Below are positions 1-12,546 of a stretch of 64,000 bases of DNA, one piece after another (position 1 is the stretch's first letter; each line of letters starts with the position of its first letter). Below the pieces are notes generated by a model. It searched no databases. It saw nothing but the letters and a program-made list of their open reading frames with translations, and was not told the DNA's origin. Source of the stretch: Pseudomonadota bacterium (lineage in GTDB: Bacteria > Pseudomonadota > Alphaproteobacteria > Acetobacterales > Acetobacteraceae); the NCBI GenBank assembly GCA_021798915.1, contig JAJZBM010000011.1, positions 17,992-81,991 of the forward strand. The letters are read 5' to 3'. A program made the translations under genes and the position numbers.

Positions 1-67
1 TCATCTGCGCCAAGCGGTCAAAGCCAATGGCGGTGCGAAACAGCGGCGCGAAATCGAATCCAGTCAT
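1..67 (-). CDS. Hsp20/IbpA-type small heat shock protein, N-terminal fragment
   Basis: Only the first 22 codons lie inside the window; the gene runs off the left edge. The readable N-terminus (MTGFDFAPLFRTAIGFDRLA) matches the start of IbpA-type small heat shock proteins, whose first residues follow the pattern F-x-P-L-x-R-x-x-x-G-F-D-R. These are ATP-independent holdases of the cytoplasm that bind unfolding proteins. A GGAGGG ribosome binding site lies about 8 bases before the ATG. The alpha-crystallin domain itself is outside the window, so the family call rests on this short stretch alone. Confidence 0.75.
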   Translation of the reverse strand, partial: MTGFDFAPLFRTAIGFDRLAQM

Positions 68-226
68 TGAACAACCCTCCAGTATCCAGCAAGGTTTCAG
101 TTTGGCCGCCCGAGCGGGCCGGCCGCGAAAGACGCCGGAACCCCTGGTGGGCATCCCGGCATGACTGGATATTGGACGAAACGGGGCTCCGTTCAAGAGC
201 CCAGCAGGCGGCGCAAACGGCTGTCG

Positions 227-454
227 TCAGCCGCGCTTGAGGCCGATTCCGGCGAATTTCTTGTTGAATTTCGCGACCTGGCCGCCCGTATCGACGATAC
301 GCTGCACGCCGGTCCAGGCGGGGTGGGATTTGGGGTCGATGTCGAGCCGGAGCGTATCCCCAGCCTTGCCCCAGGTGGAGCGGGTGGTGAACTGGGTGCC
401 ATCGGTCATGACGACCGTGATCTCATGATAATCGGGGTGAATGCCTTGCTTCAT
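227..454 (-). CDS. rpmE: 50S ribosomal protein bL31
   Basis: A 75-residue protein starting [15 protein letters not shown], the standard bL31 opening, followed by the conserved T-R-S-T-W-G and H-P-A-W-T-G segments. It is a component of the large ribosomal subunit at the central protuberance. It contains no cysteine, so it is the zinc-free form common in alphaproteobacteria. The ATG at 454 was chosen because it gives the usual length and has a GGAG ribosome binding site; the frame is open further upstream, but that extension has no family similarity. It stands alone, between the Hsp20 and Spy-like genes. Confidence 0.95.
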   Translation of the reverse strand: MKQGIHPDYHEITVVMTDGTQFTTRSTWGKAGDTLRLDIDPKSHPAWTGVQRIVDTGGQVAKFNKKFAGIGLKRG

Positions 455-517
455 CGCACGCTCCAGAACTGTCCCGCCGATACCGACCGGCGGGCGAAGG
501 GTGGGTGATAGCGGCAA

Positions 518-543
518 CGCCGCCGGCGAGCAAGCCGGCGGCG
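518..543 (-). terminator. GC-rich hairpin downstream of the Spy-like gene
   Basis: A perfect 10-bp stem (518-527 with 534-543) and a 6-base loop lie 20 bases past the stop of the Spy-like gene. It could terminate that transcript before rpmE. The T-run that follows on the minus strand is poor, so this is a terminator-like hairpin rather than a textbook intrinsic terminator. Confidence 0.5.
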
Positions 544-562
544 CTAGGTGGAATGATCCGGA

Positions 563-1114
563 TTAATTTTGCCCCGGCTGGCTCATCGGCATCTGTGGCA
601 TCTGGCCGTTGGGCATTTGCCCGTTCGGCATCTGGCCGCCCTGCATCCGTGCCTTGCGCCGCGCCTCCTGGTAGCGGAAGGCGGCATCGGCGGCGTGGCG
701 CTGCTCGGGCGAGAGCACGTCATAGAGCGCGGTGAAGGCCGGGATCAGGCGATGCATGTTGCTGACATGGGCCTCGGCGATCCGCTCATAGGATTTCAAG
801 CTATCGACCGCGTTCATCTGGTCGAAATGGCTGGCGCGCTCCTTGAACAACGTCTCCATGTCGGTTGCGTTCTCACGCATCACCCGCGCCAGCGTCTGCC
901 ATTGCGGCTCCTGCGCCGCGGTGATCTTGAGGGTCTGGTGCAATTGCGCGATCTGGCGGTTTACCCGCTCCATCGGGTCTTGTTTGTGGCCTTGCGGCAT
1001 CGGCTGGCCATCCGGCATCCCCATTTGCTGGGCGAGGACGGGGCTGGCGAGCAGCGGTGCGGCGAGCAGCCCGAAGGAGAGGGCGAGGGCGCGGAGCCGG
1101 GGTGAGCGTGTCAT
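563..1114 (-). CDS. Spy/CpxP-family periplasmic protein (LTxxQ motif)
   Basis: A 183-residue secreted protein. Residues 1-28 form a Sec signal peptide ending around ASPVLAQQ. The body is predicted helical and charged, and contains the segment DVLSPEQRHAADAAF, a variant of the LTxxQ motif that defines the Spy/CpxP family of periplasmic chaperones and envelope-stress sensors. The C-terminal tail is a methionine/proline/glutamine repeat (GQMPN three times in variant form), of the kind often linked to metal or copper handling, but that is speculation here. The start at 1114 has a GGAGAG site 6 bases upstream; an in-frame ATG 12 bases earlier has none. Confidence 0.75.
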   Translation of the reverse strand: MTRSPRLRALALSFGLLAAPLLASPVLAQQMGMPDGQPMPQGHKQDPMERVNRQIAQLHQTLKITAAQEPQWQTLARVMRENATDMETLFKERASHFDQMNAVDSLKSYERIAEAHVSNMHRLIPAFTALYDVLSPEQRHAADAAFRYQEARRKARMQGGQMPNGQMPNGQMPQMPMSQPGQN

Positions 1115-1300
1115 GGGTCTCTCCATTTTTGCGTCGACGCAGCGGGCCGACCCGATGCGAGGATAGCGGGACCATGCCCGAAGACTGTAACGGAAACGAG
1201 TGCGCCACGTTTCAAACCTTTGCCGCGGCGATCACGTTTCCTTTGGCGAGCGGATTCCTTGACGAGAATCGGCGAGAACAAGATGCTCTCGGTTCTTTTC

Positions 1301-3321
<2,021 letters not shown>

Positions 3322-3328
3322 GCGGCGG

Positions 3329-4870
3329 CTACGGCACCGAAAGCGCGATCAGGAACGGCCCCCGACGGGTCGCGGCATAGGCGAGGAGATCGGCGAGCCC
3401 GGCGCCATCCGCCGCCGCCGCCGCTTCCACCCCCATGCCGCCGGCAAGCTTCACCCAGTCGAGATCGGGGTCGTCGAGGCTCATCATGCCGAGCGCGCGC
3501 GGGCCGGGATTGGCGCCGACATTGGCCAGCTCGCCGAGCAGGATGGCATAGCGGCGATTGGCGAAAACGATGGTGGTGACATCGAGCCGCTCGCGCGCCT
3601 GGGTCCAGAGCGCCTGAATGGTATACATCGCCGAGCCATCGGCCTGGAGCGAAACCACCCGCCGCCCCGGCGCCCCGATCGCGGCCCCGGTCGCCATCGG
3701 CAGGCCGTCGCCGATCGCCCCCCCGGTCAGTTGCAGCCAATCATGTGGCGCTGCGCGATGGGACTGGGCGAAAATCCCGCGCCCGAAACTTCCCGCCTCG
3801 TCGATCACCACCGCATCTTCGGGGAGATGGGCGAGGATGGTCTCGGCCGCGCTTTCGGGCGTCAGCGCGTCGCGCACCGGGGCGGGCGGCGGGGCAGCGG
3901 CGCGGGCCGGCGCGGCCGGGGCGCCGAGTTCGTCGGCGAGCGCCGCCAGCGCCGCCGGTCCGTCCTGCTCCGGGCGCGCGAGGACATGGATCTCGCAATC
4001 GGGTGGCGCGAGCCGGTTCGGCCGGCCAGGATAGGCGAAAAACGACACCGGCAATGTCGCCCCGACGAGGATCAGATGGCGGATGCCGGCAAAGGCGGCG
4101 AGTGCCTGATCGAGCGGGTAAGGGACGCGCCCGATCGCGACCCGGCCGCGCCCGCGCGCAATGCGGGCGTTCTGCTGCTGGGCGATCAGCCGCGCCCCGC
4201 TCGCGGCCGCGATCCGCGCCGCGTCTTCGAGCGGCGTAGCGAGGAGGGCTGCGCCGCCAAGAAGCAGCATCGCCGGCTCGCCCCGGCGCAACACCCGCGC
4301 GGCATGGCGCACAGCACCAGGATCGACCAGCGACGGCGGCGGGACGGGGAGCGGCGCGGCAACCACACCGCCCTCATCCCAAGCGGTATCGGCGGGCAGG
4401 ATCAGGCTCGCGATCTGTCCCGGTGCCGTCTGCGCCGCCTGCACCGCCGCCGCCGCGCAATGCCCGACCTCGGCCGCCGCGGTCGCGGTGCGCACAAAGC
4501 CCGAGACCGGCCGCGCCCAGCCCTCGGTATCGGCGGTGAGCGGCGCATCGAGCGGGCGGTGATAGGTCGCCTGATCGCCGATGATCGCAATCAGCGGCGT
4601 CCTCGCGCGGCGCGCATTGTGGAGATTGGCGAGGCCGTTGGCGAGGCCGGGCCCGCAATGGAGGAGACAGGCGGCGGGCCGGCCGGTCATCCGCGCATAC
4701 CCGTCCGCAGCACCGGTCACCACCCCCTCGAACAGGCCGAGCACCGAGCGCATACCGGGAATGCGATCGAGGGCGGCGACGAAATGCATCTCGCTCGTGC
4801 CAGGATTGGCAAAACACGTATCGACGCCGCAGGCGAGCAGCGTATGCACCAGGGATTCCGCGCCGTTCAT
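3329..4870 (-). CDS. Thiamine-diphosphate-dependent enzyme, acetolactate synthase large-subunit-like
   Basis: A 513-residue ThDP enzyme with the usual three domains. The N-terminal Pyr domain carries the catalytic-type glutamate in G-L-F-E-G-V-V-T-G-A-A-D-G-Y-A-R. A central domain follows, and then a C-terminal PP domain with Q-A-D-G-S-A-M-Y followed about 27 residues later by A-N-R-R-Y, in place of the classical G-D-G-S...N-N. It is shorter than true acetolactate synthase (about 570 residues), has no regulatory subunit gene beside it and no ilvC neighbour. It more likely belongs to the benzoylformate decarboxylase-like branch often labelled acetolactate synthase in databases. Substrate unknown. 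The gene is convergent with pdxY, 7 bases apart. Confidence 0.8.
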   Translation of the reverse strand: MNGAESLVHTLLACGVDTCFANPGTSEMHFVAALDRIPGMRSVLGLFEGVVTGAADGYARMTGRPAACLLHCGPGLANGLANLHNARRARTPLIAIIGDQATYHRPLDAPLTADTEGWARPVSGFVRTATAAAEVGHCAAAAVQAAQTAPGQIASLILPADTAWDEGGVVAAPLPVPPPSLVDPGAVRHAARVLRRGEPAMLLLGGAALLATPLEDAARIAAASGARLIAQQQNARIARGRGRVAIGRVPYPLDQALAAFAGIRHLILVGATLPVSFFAYPGRPNRLAPPDCEIHVLARPEQDGPAALAALADELGAPAAPARAAAPPPAPVRDALTPESAAETILAHLPEDAVVIDEAGSFGRGIFAQSHRAAPHDWLQLTGGAIGDGLPMATGAAIGAPGRRVVSLQADGSAMYTIQALWTQARERLDVTTIVFANRRYAILLGELANVGANPGPRALGMMSLDDPDLDWVKLAGGMGVEAAAAADGAGLADLLAYAATRRGPFLIALSVP

Positions 4871-4915
4871 GTCGTTTCCATCCGTTATTTCAGGCGATTA
4901 TCAGGCAGAGAAGAT

Positions 4916-5051
4916 GTTCTTTTTTGTAAAAAAAGAACCAAAAAACTTTTATCCGTTTGGCAGTGCCGCAGGCACTGCCGTTCCGTGGCAAATCGCCGCT
5001 CCAAGAATCCGAGGGGAAGTCTTTTTGCTTCTTTTTCTTCAGAAAAAGAAG
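4916..5051. repeat. Pair of inverted A/T hairpin repeats around a GC palindrome
   Basis: The gap between the ThDP gene and ureG holds three hairpins. 4916-4938 is a 10-bp A/T stem. 4959-4979 is a 9-bp stem on a 3-base loop. 5028-5051 is an 11-bp A/T stem with a very tight loop. The outer two are versions of one module, a short AAGT-type lead, a T-run, then the hairpin, lying in opposite orientations. The right-hand copy on the plus strand and the left-hand copy on the minus strand read alike. They may be intrinsic terminators or a dispersed short repeat. I recall similar modules in acetic acid bacteria genomes, which I cannot check here. Confidence 0.6.
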
Positions 5052-5070
5052 GTCCTTGTCGCATCACATT

Positions 5071-5694
5071 TCATGTCTGCCCGAGCCCGCCGGCGCGTTC
5101 GATGAAGGCGGCGATGTCGGCAACCCCGCGTCCGCCGCGCACATTGGCGAACACGAAAGGCCGCTCGCCGCGCATCTTGCGCGCATCGCGATCCATCACC
5201 GCGAGATCGGCACCGACGAACGGCGCGAGATCGGTTTTGTTGATCACCAGAAGATCGCTTCTGGTGATGCCGGGGCCGCCTTTGCGCGGGATCTTGTCGC
5301 CCGCCGAAACATCGATGACATAGATCGTGATATCGGCGAGTTCGGGGCTGAACGTCGCCGCGAGATTATCGCCGCCGCTTTCGATCAGGATGAGATCGAG
5401 CCGCCCGAAACGCGCGCGCAGCTCGGCGACGCCGGCGAGATTGATCGAGGCATCCTCACGGATCGCGGTGTGCGGGCAGCCGCCGGTTTCGATGCCGAGA
5501 ATGCGATCGTTGGTGAGCGAGCCGGCGCGGGTAAGAAATTCCGCGTCCTCCTTGGTGTAGATGTCATTGGTGATCGCCGCGATCTCGAAACGATCACGAA
5601 ACTGGCGGCACAGCGCATCCATCAGCGCGGTCTTGCCGCTGCCGACGGGGCCGCCGATGCCGACACGAAGCGGGCCAGTGGGGGGTGGGGTCAT
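5071..5694 (-). CDS. ureG: Urease accessory GTPase UreG
   Basis: A 207-residue SIMIBI-class GTPase that powers nickel delivery to apo-urease together with UreD, UreF and UreE. P-loop [10 protein letters not shown] at residues 14-23, the Ni/Zn-binding C-P-H motif in [23 protein letters not shown], and the base-specificity motif N-K-T-D are all present. It is the last gene of the urt-ure run; its ATG overlaps the ureF stop (ATGA), so the two are probably translationally coupled. Full family length. Confidence 0.97.
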   Translation of the reverse strand: MTPPPTGPLRVGIGGPVGSGKTALMDALCRQFRDRFEIAAITNDIYTKEDAEFLTRAGSLTNDRILGIETGGCPHTAIREDASINLAGVAELRARFGRLDLILIESGGDNLAATFSPELADITIYVIDVSAGDKIPRKGGPGITRSDLLVINKTDLAPFVGADLAVMDRDARKMRGERPFVFANVRGGRGVADIAAFIERAGGLGQT

Positions 5695-6338
5695 GAGCGG
5701 AACAGCCTCGTATATTGGGTTTCATGGCGCATCGCCGCGATATCGGCGCGGAAACAGGCGGCGCCGAGATCATCGAGATCCTGGCCGCGAGTTTCCGCCG
5801 CGGTCGCAAGAATATCCTCTTCGAGCGCCGCCAGCACCGCAAGTCCCGCCGATTGACCGAGTGGGATGAGCCGGACACCGGCGGAAATCAGATTGGCGAC
5901 GAACGCATGGAGATAGCCGATCACCGCTACCTCCGCGCCGATGCCGTGCCGCGCGGCAAGCACGCCGAGCGCCACTGGCAACGGTGCAGCCATGCCGCCG
6001 CCCCATGGCCCCGCCGCCTTGGCGAAGGCAGCACCCTGCGCCATTGTCTCGGCGCGCCGCTCGGCGGCCGGGGCGAGTGCGGCGCCGAGTGCCGCGATCT
6101 CGTCGCGCCGCACAGGATCCGCGCTCGCGCCATACGCCGCGCGCAGCAGAATGGCATCGTTCCGCCCGCTGCCCGCGGCAAGCAAGGTCGCGAGCCAGGC
6201 GCGCAAGCTTTCGCTATCCCGGATATCACCGGCGGCAACCGCCCATTCCAGCCCGTGCGAATAGGCGAAGGCCCCGGTCGGGAAGGCCGGCGATAGCCAG
6301 GTCAGGAGGTGCAGGAAGGCGCGCGGCTCAATGATCAT
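5691..6338 (-). CDS. ureF: Urease accessory protein UreF
   Basis: A 215-residue all-helical accessory protein. With UreD and UreG it forms the complex that activates urease. The N-terminus [20 protein letters not shown] is the diagnostic UreF start, and the C-terminus ends with the conserved arginine-containing tail (Q-Y-T-R-L-F-R-S). The start at 6338 is inferred from that motif. It lies 11 bases inside the ureE 3' end, whose bases encode the histidine tail in another frame. Upstream in-frame starts would add 36 unsupported residues. Confidence 0.95.
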   Translation of the reverse strand: MIIEPRAFLHLLTWLSPAFPTGAFAYSHGLEWAVAAGDIRDSESLRAWLATLLAAGSGRNDAILLRAAYGASADPVRRDEIAALGAALAPAAERRAETMAQGAAFAKAAGPWGGGMAAPLPVALGVLAARHGIGAEVAVIGYLHAFVANLISAGVRLIPLGQSAGLAVLAALEEDILATAAETRGQDLDDLGAACFRADIAAMRHETQYTRLFRS

Positions 6339-6803
6339 GATGATGCCTGGGATCATGATGATGCGCAGCGTGGGCGCCTTCATAGGCGCCAGGCTCGGGA
6401 TCGAACGGGGCTTCGTGCGCGTGGACATGACCGCCGAGCCCGGCAAGCATCACGGCAATGACGTGATCGGCGCGAATGCGCAGAGCCGCGCCCAAAACCT
6501 GCACCGGCAGATGACGGTTGCCGAGATGCCAGGCGATGCGAAGCAGGGTCTCCGGTGCGGCATGGATGTCGAGCACCGCTTCGGGGGCGGCGATGACACG
6601 GACGATGCCGCCATCCTCGAGCCGCAGCGCGTCACCCTCTTCGAGCCGCGCCACCGTGTCGAGGTCGAGCAGAATCTCCCGTCCGGTGGCCGTGGTCAAC
6701 AAAACCCGGCGGCGATGGCGATGATCGAAATCGAGCGCGATGGCATCGATCTCACGCGCCTCGGGCGGCCAATGGCCGGCCTTGTGGACGGCAATGGCGC
6801 GCA

Positions 6804-6804
<1 letters not shown>
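6328..6804 (-). CDS. ureE: Urease accessory nickel-binding protein UreE
   Basis: A 158-residue metallochaperone that carries nickel to the UreDFG-apourease complex. It has the N-terminal peptide-binding domain (R-V-L-L-T-T-A-T-G-R-E-I-L-L-D-L) and the metal-binding domain with W-H-L-G-N-R-H-L-P and the D-H-V-I-A-V-M-L segment. The C-terminal tail is rich in histidine (about 12 His after residue 125, ending H-H-H-D-H), as in many nickel-storing UreE proteins. The ATG overlaps the last base of the ureC stop. Confidence 0.96.
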
Positions 6805-8510
<1,706 letters not shown>

Positions 8511-8513
8511 TGC

Positions 8514-8819
8514 CTAGAGCTTTCCCATCACCATGCCACGAAATCCAAAAACCACGCGATCGCCGCCATAGGGGATCAGCGTCACCTCGCGCGCGCTTCC
8601 GGGCTCGAACCGCACTGCGGTGCCGGCGGCGATATCGAGGCGATGGCCGCGTGCCTGCGCGCGATCGAAGCGCAGGGCAGGGTTGGTTTCGGCGAAATGA
8701 TAATGGCTGCCGACCTGGATCGGACGATCGCCGGTATTTTCGACCAGAAGCACGAGCCGCGTCAAACCCAGGTTCATCTCGATCTCGCCGGCGGCCGGAA
8801 TGATCTCGCCGGGGATCAT
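8514..8819 (-). CDS. ureB: Urease beta subunit UreB
   Basis: A 101-residue structural subunit of the trimeric (alpha-beta-gamma)3 bacterial urease. The opening M-I-P-G-E-I-I-P and the central segment [16 protein letters not shown] are hallmarks. The C-terminal V-x-G-F-R-G-x-V-M-G-K-L is also conserved. Its ATG overlaps the ureA stop, indicating coupled translation and equimolar production. Confidence 0.97.
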   Translation of the reverse strand: MIPGEIIPAAGEIEMNLGLTRLVLLVENTGDRPIQVGSHYHFAETNPALRFDRAQARGHRLDIAAGTAVRFEPGSAREVTLIPYGGDRVVFGFRGMVMGKL

Positions 8820-9118
8820 CGAATCGGCTCATGCACGGTGACGAGCTTGGTGCCGTCGGGGAATGTCGCCTCCACCTGCACGTCATGGATCATCTCGGCG
8901 ATCCCCTCCATCACCTGCGCGCGCGTGATCACCGCGGCCCCGCCCTGCATGAGTTCGGCAACCGTGCGTCCGTCGCGCGCGCCCTCGACGACGAAATCGC
9001 TGATCAGCGCGACGGCCTCGGGATAATTGAGTTTCACGCCGCGTTCGAGCCGCTTTCGCGCCACCATCGCCGCCATGGCGATCAAGAGTTTGTCCTTCTC
9101 ACGCGGTGTAAGATTCAC
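8816..9118 (-). CDS. ureA: Urease gamma subunit UreA, GTG start
   Basis: A 100-residue subunit with the conserved start (M/V)[11 protein letters not shown] and the segment [10 protein letters not shown]. The initiation codon is taken as GTG at 9118. It gives the exact family length, aligns with the usual M-N-L-T start and has a GGGGAG ribosome binding site about 8 bases upstream. A TTG start 24 bases further upstream would add eight residues without support. It is the first structural gene after ureD. Confidence 0.95.
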   Translation of the reverse strand: MNLTPREKDKLLIAMAAMVARKRLERGVKLNYPEAVALISDFVVEGARDGRTVAELMQGGAAVITRAQVMEGIAEMIHDVQVEATFPDGTKLVTVHEPIR

Positions 9119-9142
9119 GTTCCGCTCCCCTCCCCTTGCCAA

Positions 9143-9991
9143 TCAGCCTTGCCAAACCCGTGGCATTCTCCGTCCCCCGCGCAAAACCTGCAAGCCCGCC
9201 TGTACCGCCCCGCGCAGCGCCCACGCGCTCGGCGCGAGAATGCGGGCGATGAGCAGATCGGGTAAAACCAGGCTCGCCCCCGCCTCCACCTCCGTCAGGG
9301 CGTCGCGCAGCGCCGCAAGATAGGCCCCGGCTTGCGCCCCGGCATAGATCAAAAGCGCCGTCCCCGCCGCCGTCCCTGCCGCGGCCGCGGCGCCGAGCCG
9401 CGCCGCGATCTCACCGGAAAATCGCGTTGCTTCGTGTAATTGAAGCCTGCCATTGCGAGAAAGGCGGATTTTGTCATCGACATGCGCGCATGTCAGGCGC
9501 TCGCCCATGGCGGCGCGGCCGAAGACCAGCATCTCGGCGCCGAGAAATACCGCATCGCCGGCGAGCGCAATCTCGGTGTGCCGCGTGAGCGCGCAAGCAT
9601 CGAACAGAATACTCTCCTGCGGCAGCCATTCGAGATGCGCGCCGGGGGCGAGGGTGATCGCCGTTGCCACACGCGCCGGCTCCGTAAGTGTCAACGCGCG
9701 ATAAAACCGTTCCGCAGCCGGGGTGGCGACGATCGCGTGCGCGGCCGTGGCAAGCGTGATCTCGGTTTCCAGATGATCGCCGCCAGCGATACCGCCCGAG
9801 AGATTGAGCAATAGCGCTTCCGGCCAGCCGGCCTCTTCGGGGCGGGGAAACCGCGCTTTGAGGCAGCCTTGCTGATAGAGCGAGGCGAGCACGCTGGCGT
9901 CGGCACGCGTCTGAAACGCGAGCCGGAGATGCCCTTCCGCGCGCTGGCGCCGGGATGAAGCCTGGTCATACAGAGAGGCGGCGGCGGACAT
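9143..9991 (-). CDS. ureD: Urease accessory protein UreD (UreH)
   Basis: A 282-residue accessory protein that scaffolds the apo-urease/UreF/UreG activation complex. Typical segments are Q-G-C-L-K-A-R-F-P, L-L-N-L-S-G-G-I-A-G-G-D, T-P-A-A-E-R-F-Y-R and W-L-P-Q-E-S-I-L-F-D. The start at 9991 is the internal ATG before S-A-A-A-S-L-Y; it lies 26 bases inside urtE, consistent with the tight packing of this operon. An in-frame start at 10039 would add 16 residues with no family match. Confidence 0.94.
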   Translation of the reverse strand: MSAAASLYDQASSRRQRAEGHLRLAFQTRADASVLASLYQQGCLKARFPRPEEAGWPEALLLNLSGGIAGGDHLETEITLATAAHAIVATPAAERFYRALTLTEPARVATAITLAPGAHLEWLPQESILFDACALTRHTEIALAGDAVFLGAEMLVFGRAAMGERLTCAHVDDKIRLSRNGRLQLHEATRFSGEIAARLGAAAAAGTAAGTALLIYAGAQAGAYLAALRDALTEVEAGASLVLPDLLIARILAPSAWALRGAVQAGLQVLRGGRRMPRVWQG

Positions 9992-10661
9992 CGGCGTGGT
10001 CAAGCTCCCCGGCGCGACCCGCCAGCACGATCGCGCCACGCTCCATCACGGCGATGCTTTGCGCGAGATCGCGGGCGAAATCGAAATACTGCTCGACCAG
10101 CAGGATGGCCATTTCCCCACGCGAACGCAACAGGCTGATGACGCGCCCGATATCCTTGATGATGCTGGGCTGGATGCCCTCCGTCGGCTCGTCGAGAATC
10201 AGAAGACGTGGACGCGTCACCAGCGCGCGGGCAATCGCGAGCTGCTGCTGCTGACCACCGGAAAGATCGCCGCCACGCCGCCGCAGCATGCTTTTCAAGA
10301 CTGGGAAAAGATCGAAAATCTCATCTGCGACGCGGCGCTGGCGGCGCGGCAGAACCGCGAACCCGGTCTCCAAATTTTCCGCGACCGTAAGCTGCGGAAA
10401 AATATCACGTCCCTGCGGGACATAGGCCATGCCGCGCCGCGCCCGCTCATAGGGCGCGAGACGATCGATCTCAACGCCCTCCCAGCGGATCGCGCCCCGC
10501 GCGATGGCATGCGCCCCCATCACCGCGCGCAGCAAACTCGTCTTGCCGACTCCATTGCGCCCGAGCAGGCAGGTCACCTCCCCGAGGGAGGCGCGCAGCG
10601 ATACTCCGCGCAAAGCCATCGCTGCGCCGTAATACAAATCAACATCGACGATTTCGAGCAT
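9966..10661 (-). CDS. urtE: Urea ABC transporter ATP-binding protein UrtE
   Basis: A 231-residue ABC ATPase of the branched-chain amino acid/urea (LivF-like) type. Walker A G-R-N-G-V-G-K-T-S at residues 34-42, signature L-S-G-G-Q-Q-Q-Q, and Walker B L-L-I-L-D-E-P-T-E-G-I-Q-P-S-I. The E-G-I-Q-P-S-I-I sequence after Walker B is typical of UrtE as opposed to LivF. It pairs with UrtD to energise urea uptake through UrtB/UrtC. Its 3' end overlaps ureD, which physically links import and hydrolysis genes. Confidence 0.95.
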   Translation of the reverse strand: MLEIVDVDLYYGAAMALRGVSLRASLGEVTCLLGRNGVGKTSLLRAVMGAHAIARGAIRWEGVEIDRLAPYERARRGMAYVPQGRDIFPQLTVAENLETGFAVLPRRQRRVADEIFDLFPVLKSMLRRRGGDLSGGQQQQLAIARALVTRPRLLILDEPTEGIQPSIIKDIGRVISLLRSRGEMAILLVEQYFDFARDLAQSIAVMERGAIVLAGRAGELDHADVRRRLSV

Positions 10662-10678
10662 GATGGCGTCGCCTTACC

Positions 10679-11440
10679 TCACCGTCCGAGATAGACCTCG
10701 ATCACCCGTGGATCGTGGCTGACATGATCGATACTGCCTTCGGAGAGCACGGAACCTTCGTGCAGAACCGTCACCTTGACGTCGAGGGCGCGCACGAAAT
10801 CCATGTCGTGTTCGACGACGACGACGCTTTTGCTACGGTTGATATCGCGCAACAGCCGCGCGGTCTCGGCGGTCTCGGCGTCGGTCATGCCGGCAACGGG
10901 TTCGTCGACGAGCAAAAGATCGGGCTCCTGGGCCAGCAACATGCCGATCTCCAACCATTGCTTCTGGCCGTGGGAAAGGTCACCGGCGCGGCGGTCTTGG
11001 TGTTCCGTCAGACGAATGGTGTCGAGAAGTGCCGCGATGCGGTCACGTTCGGCCGCCGTTTCGCGGGCAAAGAGGACACGCCGCGGTGTCCGGTTGCCAG
11101 CCAGCGCGAGCAGCAGATTGTCATGAACGCTGTGTGGTTCGAACACCGTTGGTTTCTGGAATTTCCGCCCGATGCCAAGTGCGGCGATCGCCGGCTCATC
11201 GAGATGGGTGAGATCGGTATCGGTACGGAATATTACTTCCCCTGAATCGGGGCGGGTTTTGCCGGTGATGACATCCATCATCGTGGTCTTGCCGGCGCCA
11301 TTGGGGCCGATCACCGCGCGCATCTCGCCCGGCGCCAGAACCAGAGAGAGATTATTGAGTGCGCGGAAACCATCGAAGCTGACGCTAACACCGTTGAGAT
11401 AAAGGATGGTGTCGGAGGCTTCACCGATACGACCGCTCAT
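10679..11440 (-). CDS. urtD: Urea ABC transporter ATP-binding protein UrtD
   Basis: A 253-residue LivG-like ABC ATPase. Walker A G-P-N-G-A-G-K-T-T, the UrtD-type signature L-S-H-G-Q-K-Q-W-L-E-I-G-M-L-L, Walker B L-L-L-V-D-E-P-V-A-G-M-T and the switch histidine in V-V-V-E-H-D-M-D-F-V are all present. The L-S-H-G-Q variant of the ABC signature separates UrtD from amino acid transporters. The ATG overlaps the urtC stop by four bases. Confidence 0.95.
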   Translation of the reverse strand: MSGRIGEASDTILYLNGVSVSFDGFRALNNLSLVLAPGEMRAVIGPNGAGKTTMMDVITGKTRPDSGEVIFRTDTDLTHLDEPAIAALGIGRKFQKPTVFEPHSVHDNLLLALAGNRTPRRVLFARETAAERDRIAALLDTIRLTEHQDRRAGDLSHGQKQWLEIGMLLAQEPDLLLVDEPVAGMTDAETAETARLLRDINRSKSVVVVEHDMDFVRALDVKVTVLHEGSVLSEGSIDHVSHDPRVIEVYLGR

Positions 11441-12546
11441 GCCGGGCGTTCCTTCGCAGACGGTATTTCGGACCTCGAAGCGACGCGCTTGCGGGCAAAC
11501 ATCCTGATCAGACCTTGTGGCAGGAAGAGCGTCGTCAGAATGAATAGAGCACCGAGCGCATAGAGCCAGAACTCCGGCAGCGCACTGGTGAAATAGGTTT
11601 TCCCGAGATTGACGAGGACCGCGCCGAGTATTGCGCCAGCTAGCGTCCCGCGCCCCCCGACCGCGACCCAGATCACCGCCTCGATCGAATTGGCGGGCGA
11701 AAACTCACCGGGGTTGATGATACCGACCTGAGGCACGTAAAGCGCGCCGCCGACACCGGCGATGATCGCCGAGATGACGAAGACGACGAGCTTGTAGGAT
11801 TCCGGTCGGTAGCCGAGAAAGCGGGTTCGACTTTCGGCATCGCGCACCGCAACCAGAATTTTGCCGAGCCGCGAGGTGACGATGAAGCGTGTGGCCAGGA
11901 AGGCGAGAGAAAGCAGGATCGCCGTCGCGAGCAGCAGACCATCGCGCGTGCCATCCGCCTGCAGAGGGTATCCGATGATGTCCTTGAAATCGGTCAGGCC
12001 GTTATTGCCGCCGAACCCCATATTGTTGCGGAAAAAGGACAGCATCAGGGCGAAGGTCAGCGCCTGCGTGATGATCGAGAGATAGACGCCGGAGACGCGC
12101 GAGCGAAAGGCGAGAAAGCCGAACACCAGCGCGAGCACACCCGGCACGACGAGCGCCATGAGTGCCGCGAATAAGAAATGATGAAAGCCGTACCAGTACC
12201 AGGGCAGTTCGGTCCAGTTGAGAAACACCATGAAATCGGGCAGCATCGCATTGCCATAGACGCCACGAGTGCCGATCTCACGCATGAGATACATGCCCAT
12301 CGCATAGCCGCCAAGGGCAAAAAACGCGGCGTGGCCGAGGCTGAGAATCCCGGCATAGCCCCACACGAGATCGAGCGCCAGGGCGAGCATTGCGTAGGAG
12401 AGATATTTTCCGGCCAGAGAAATCGAGAAAATCGATACATGCAGTGGCGAGGATGGTGGCAGCACGATATTGCCGGCAACCAAAAGCGCCGCGATCGCGA
12501 GCACCAGAGTTGGCGGACCAAAAGTCGCGACCGGACTGCGTGTCAT
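11437..12546 (-). CDS. urtC: Urea ABC transporter permease UrtC
   Basis: A 369-residue inner-membrane permease of the LivM type with about ten hydrophobic segments. The family segment Y-A-M-L-A-L-A-L-D-L-V-W-G-Y-A-G-I-L-S-L-G-H-A-A-F-F lies near residue 55, and V-A-V-G-G-R-G-T-L-A-G-A-I-L-G-A follows near residue 295; both are split here across the membrane domain. It forms the urea channel with UrtB. The start codon overlaps the urtB stop (ATGA). Confidence 0.94.
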   Translation of the reverse strand: MTRSPVATFGPPTLVLAIAALLVAGNIVLPPSSPLHVSIFSISLAGKYLSYAMLALALDLVWGYAGILSLGHAAFFALGGYAMGMYLMREIGTRGVYGNAMLPDFMVFLNWTELPWYWYGFHHFLFAALMALVVPGVLALVFGFLAFRSRVSGVYLSIITQALTFALMLSFFRNNMGFGGNNGLTDFKDIIGYPLQADGTRDGLLLATAILLSLAFLATRFIVTSRLGKILVAVRDAESRTRFLGYRPESYKLVVFVISAIIAGVGGALYVPQVGIINPGEFSPANSIEAVIWVAVGGRGTLAGAILGAVLVNLGKTYFTSALPEFWLYALGALFILTTLFLPQGLIRMFARKRVASRSEIPSAKERPA

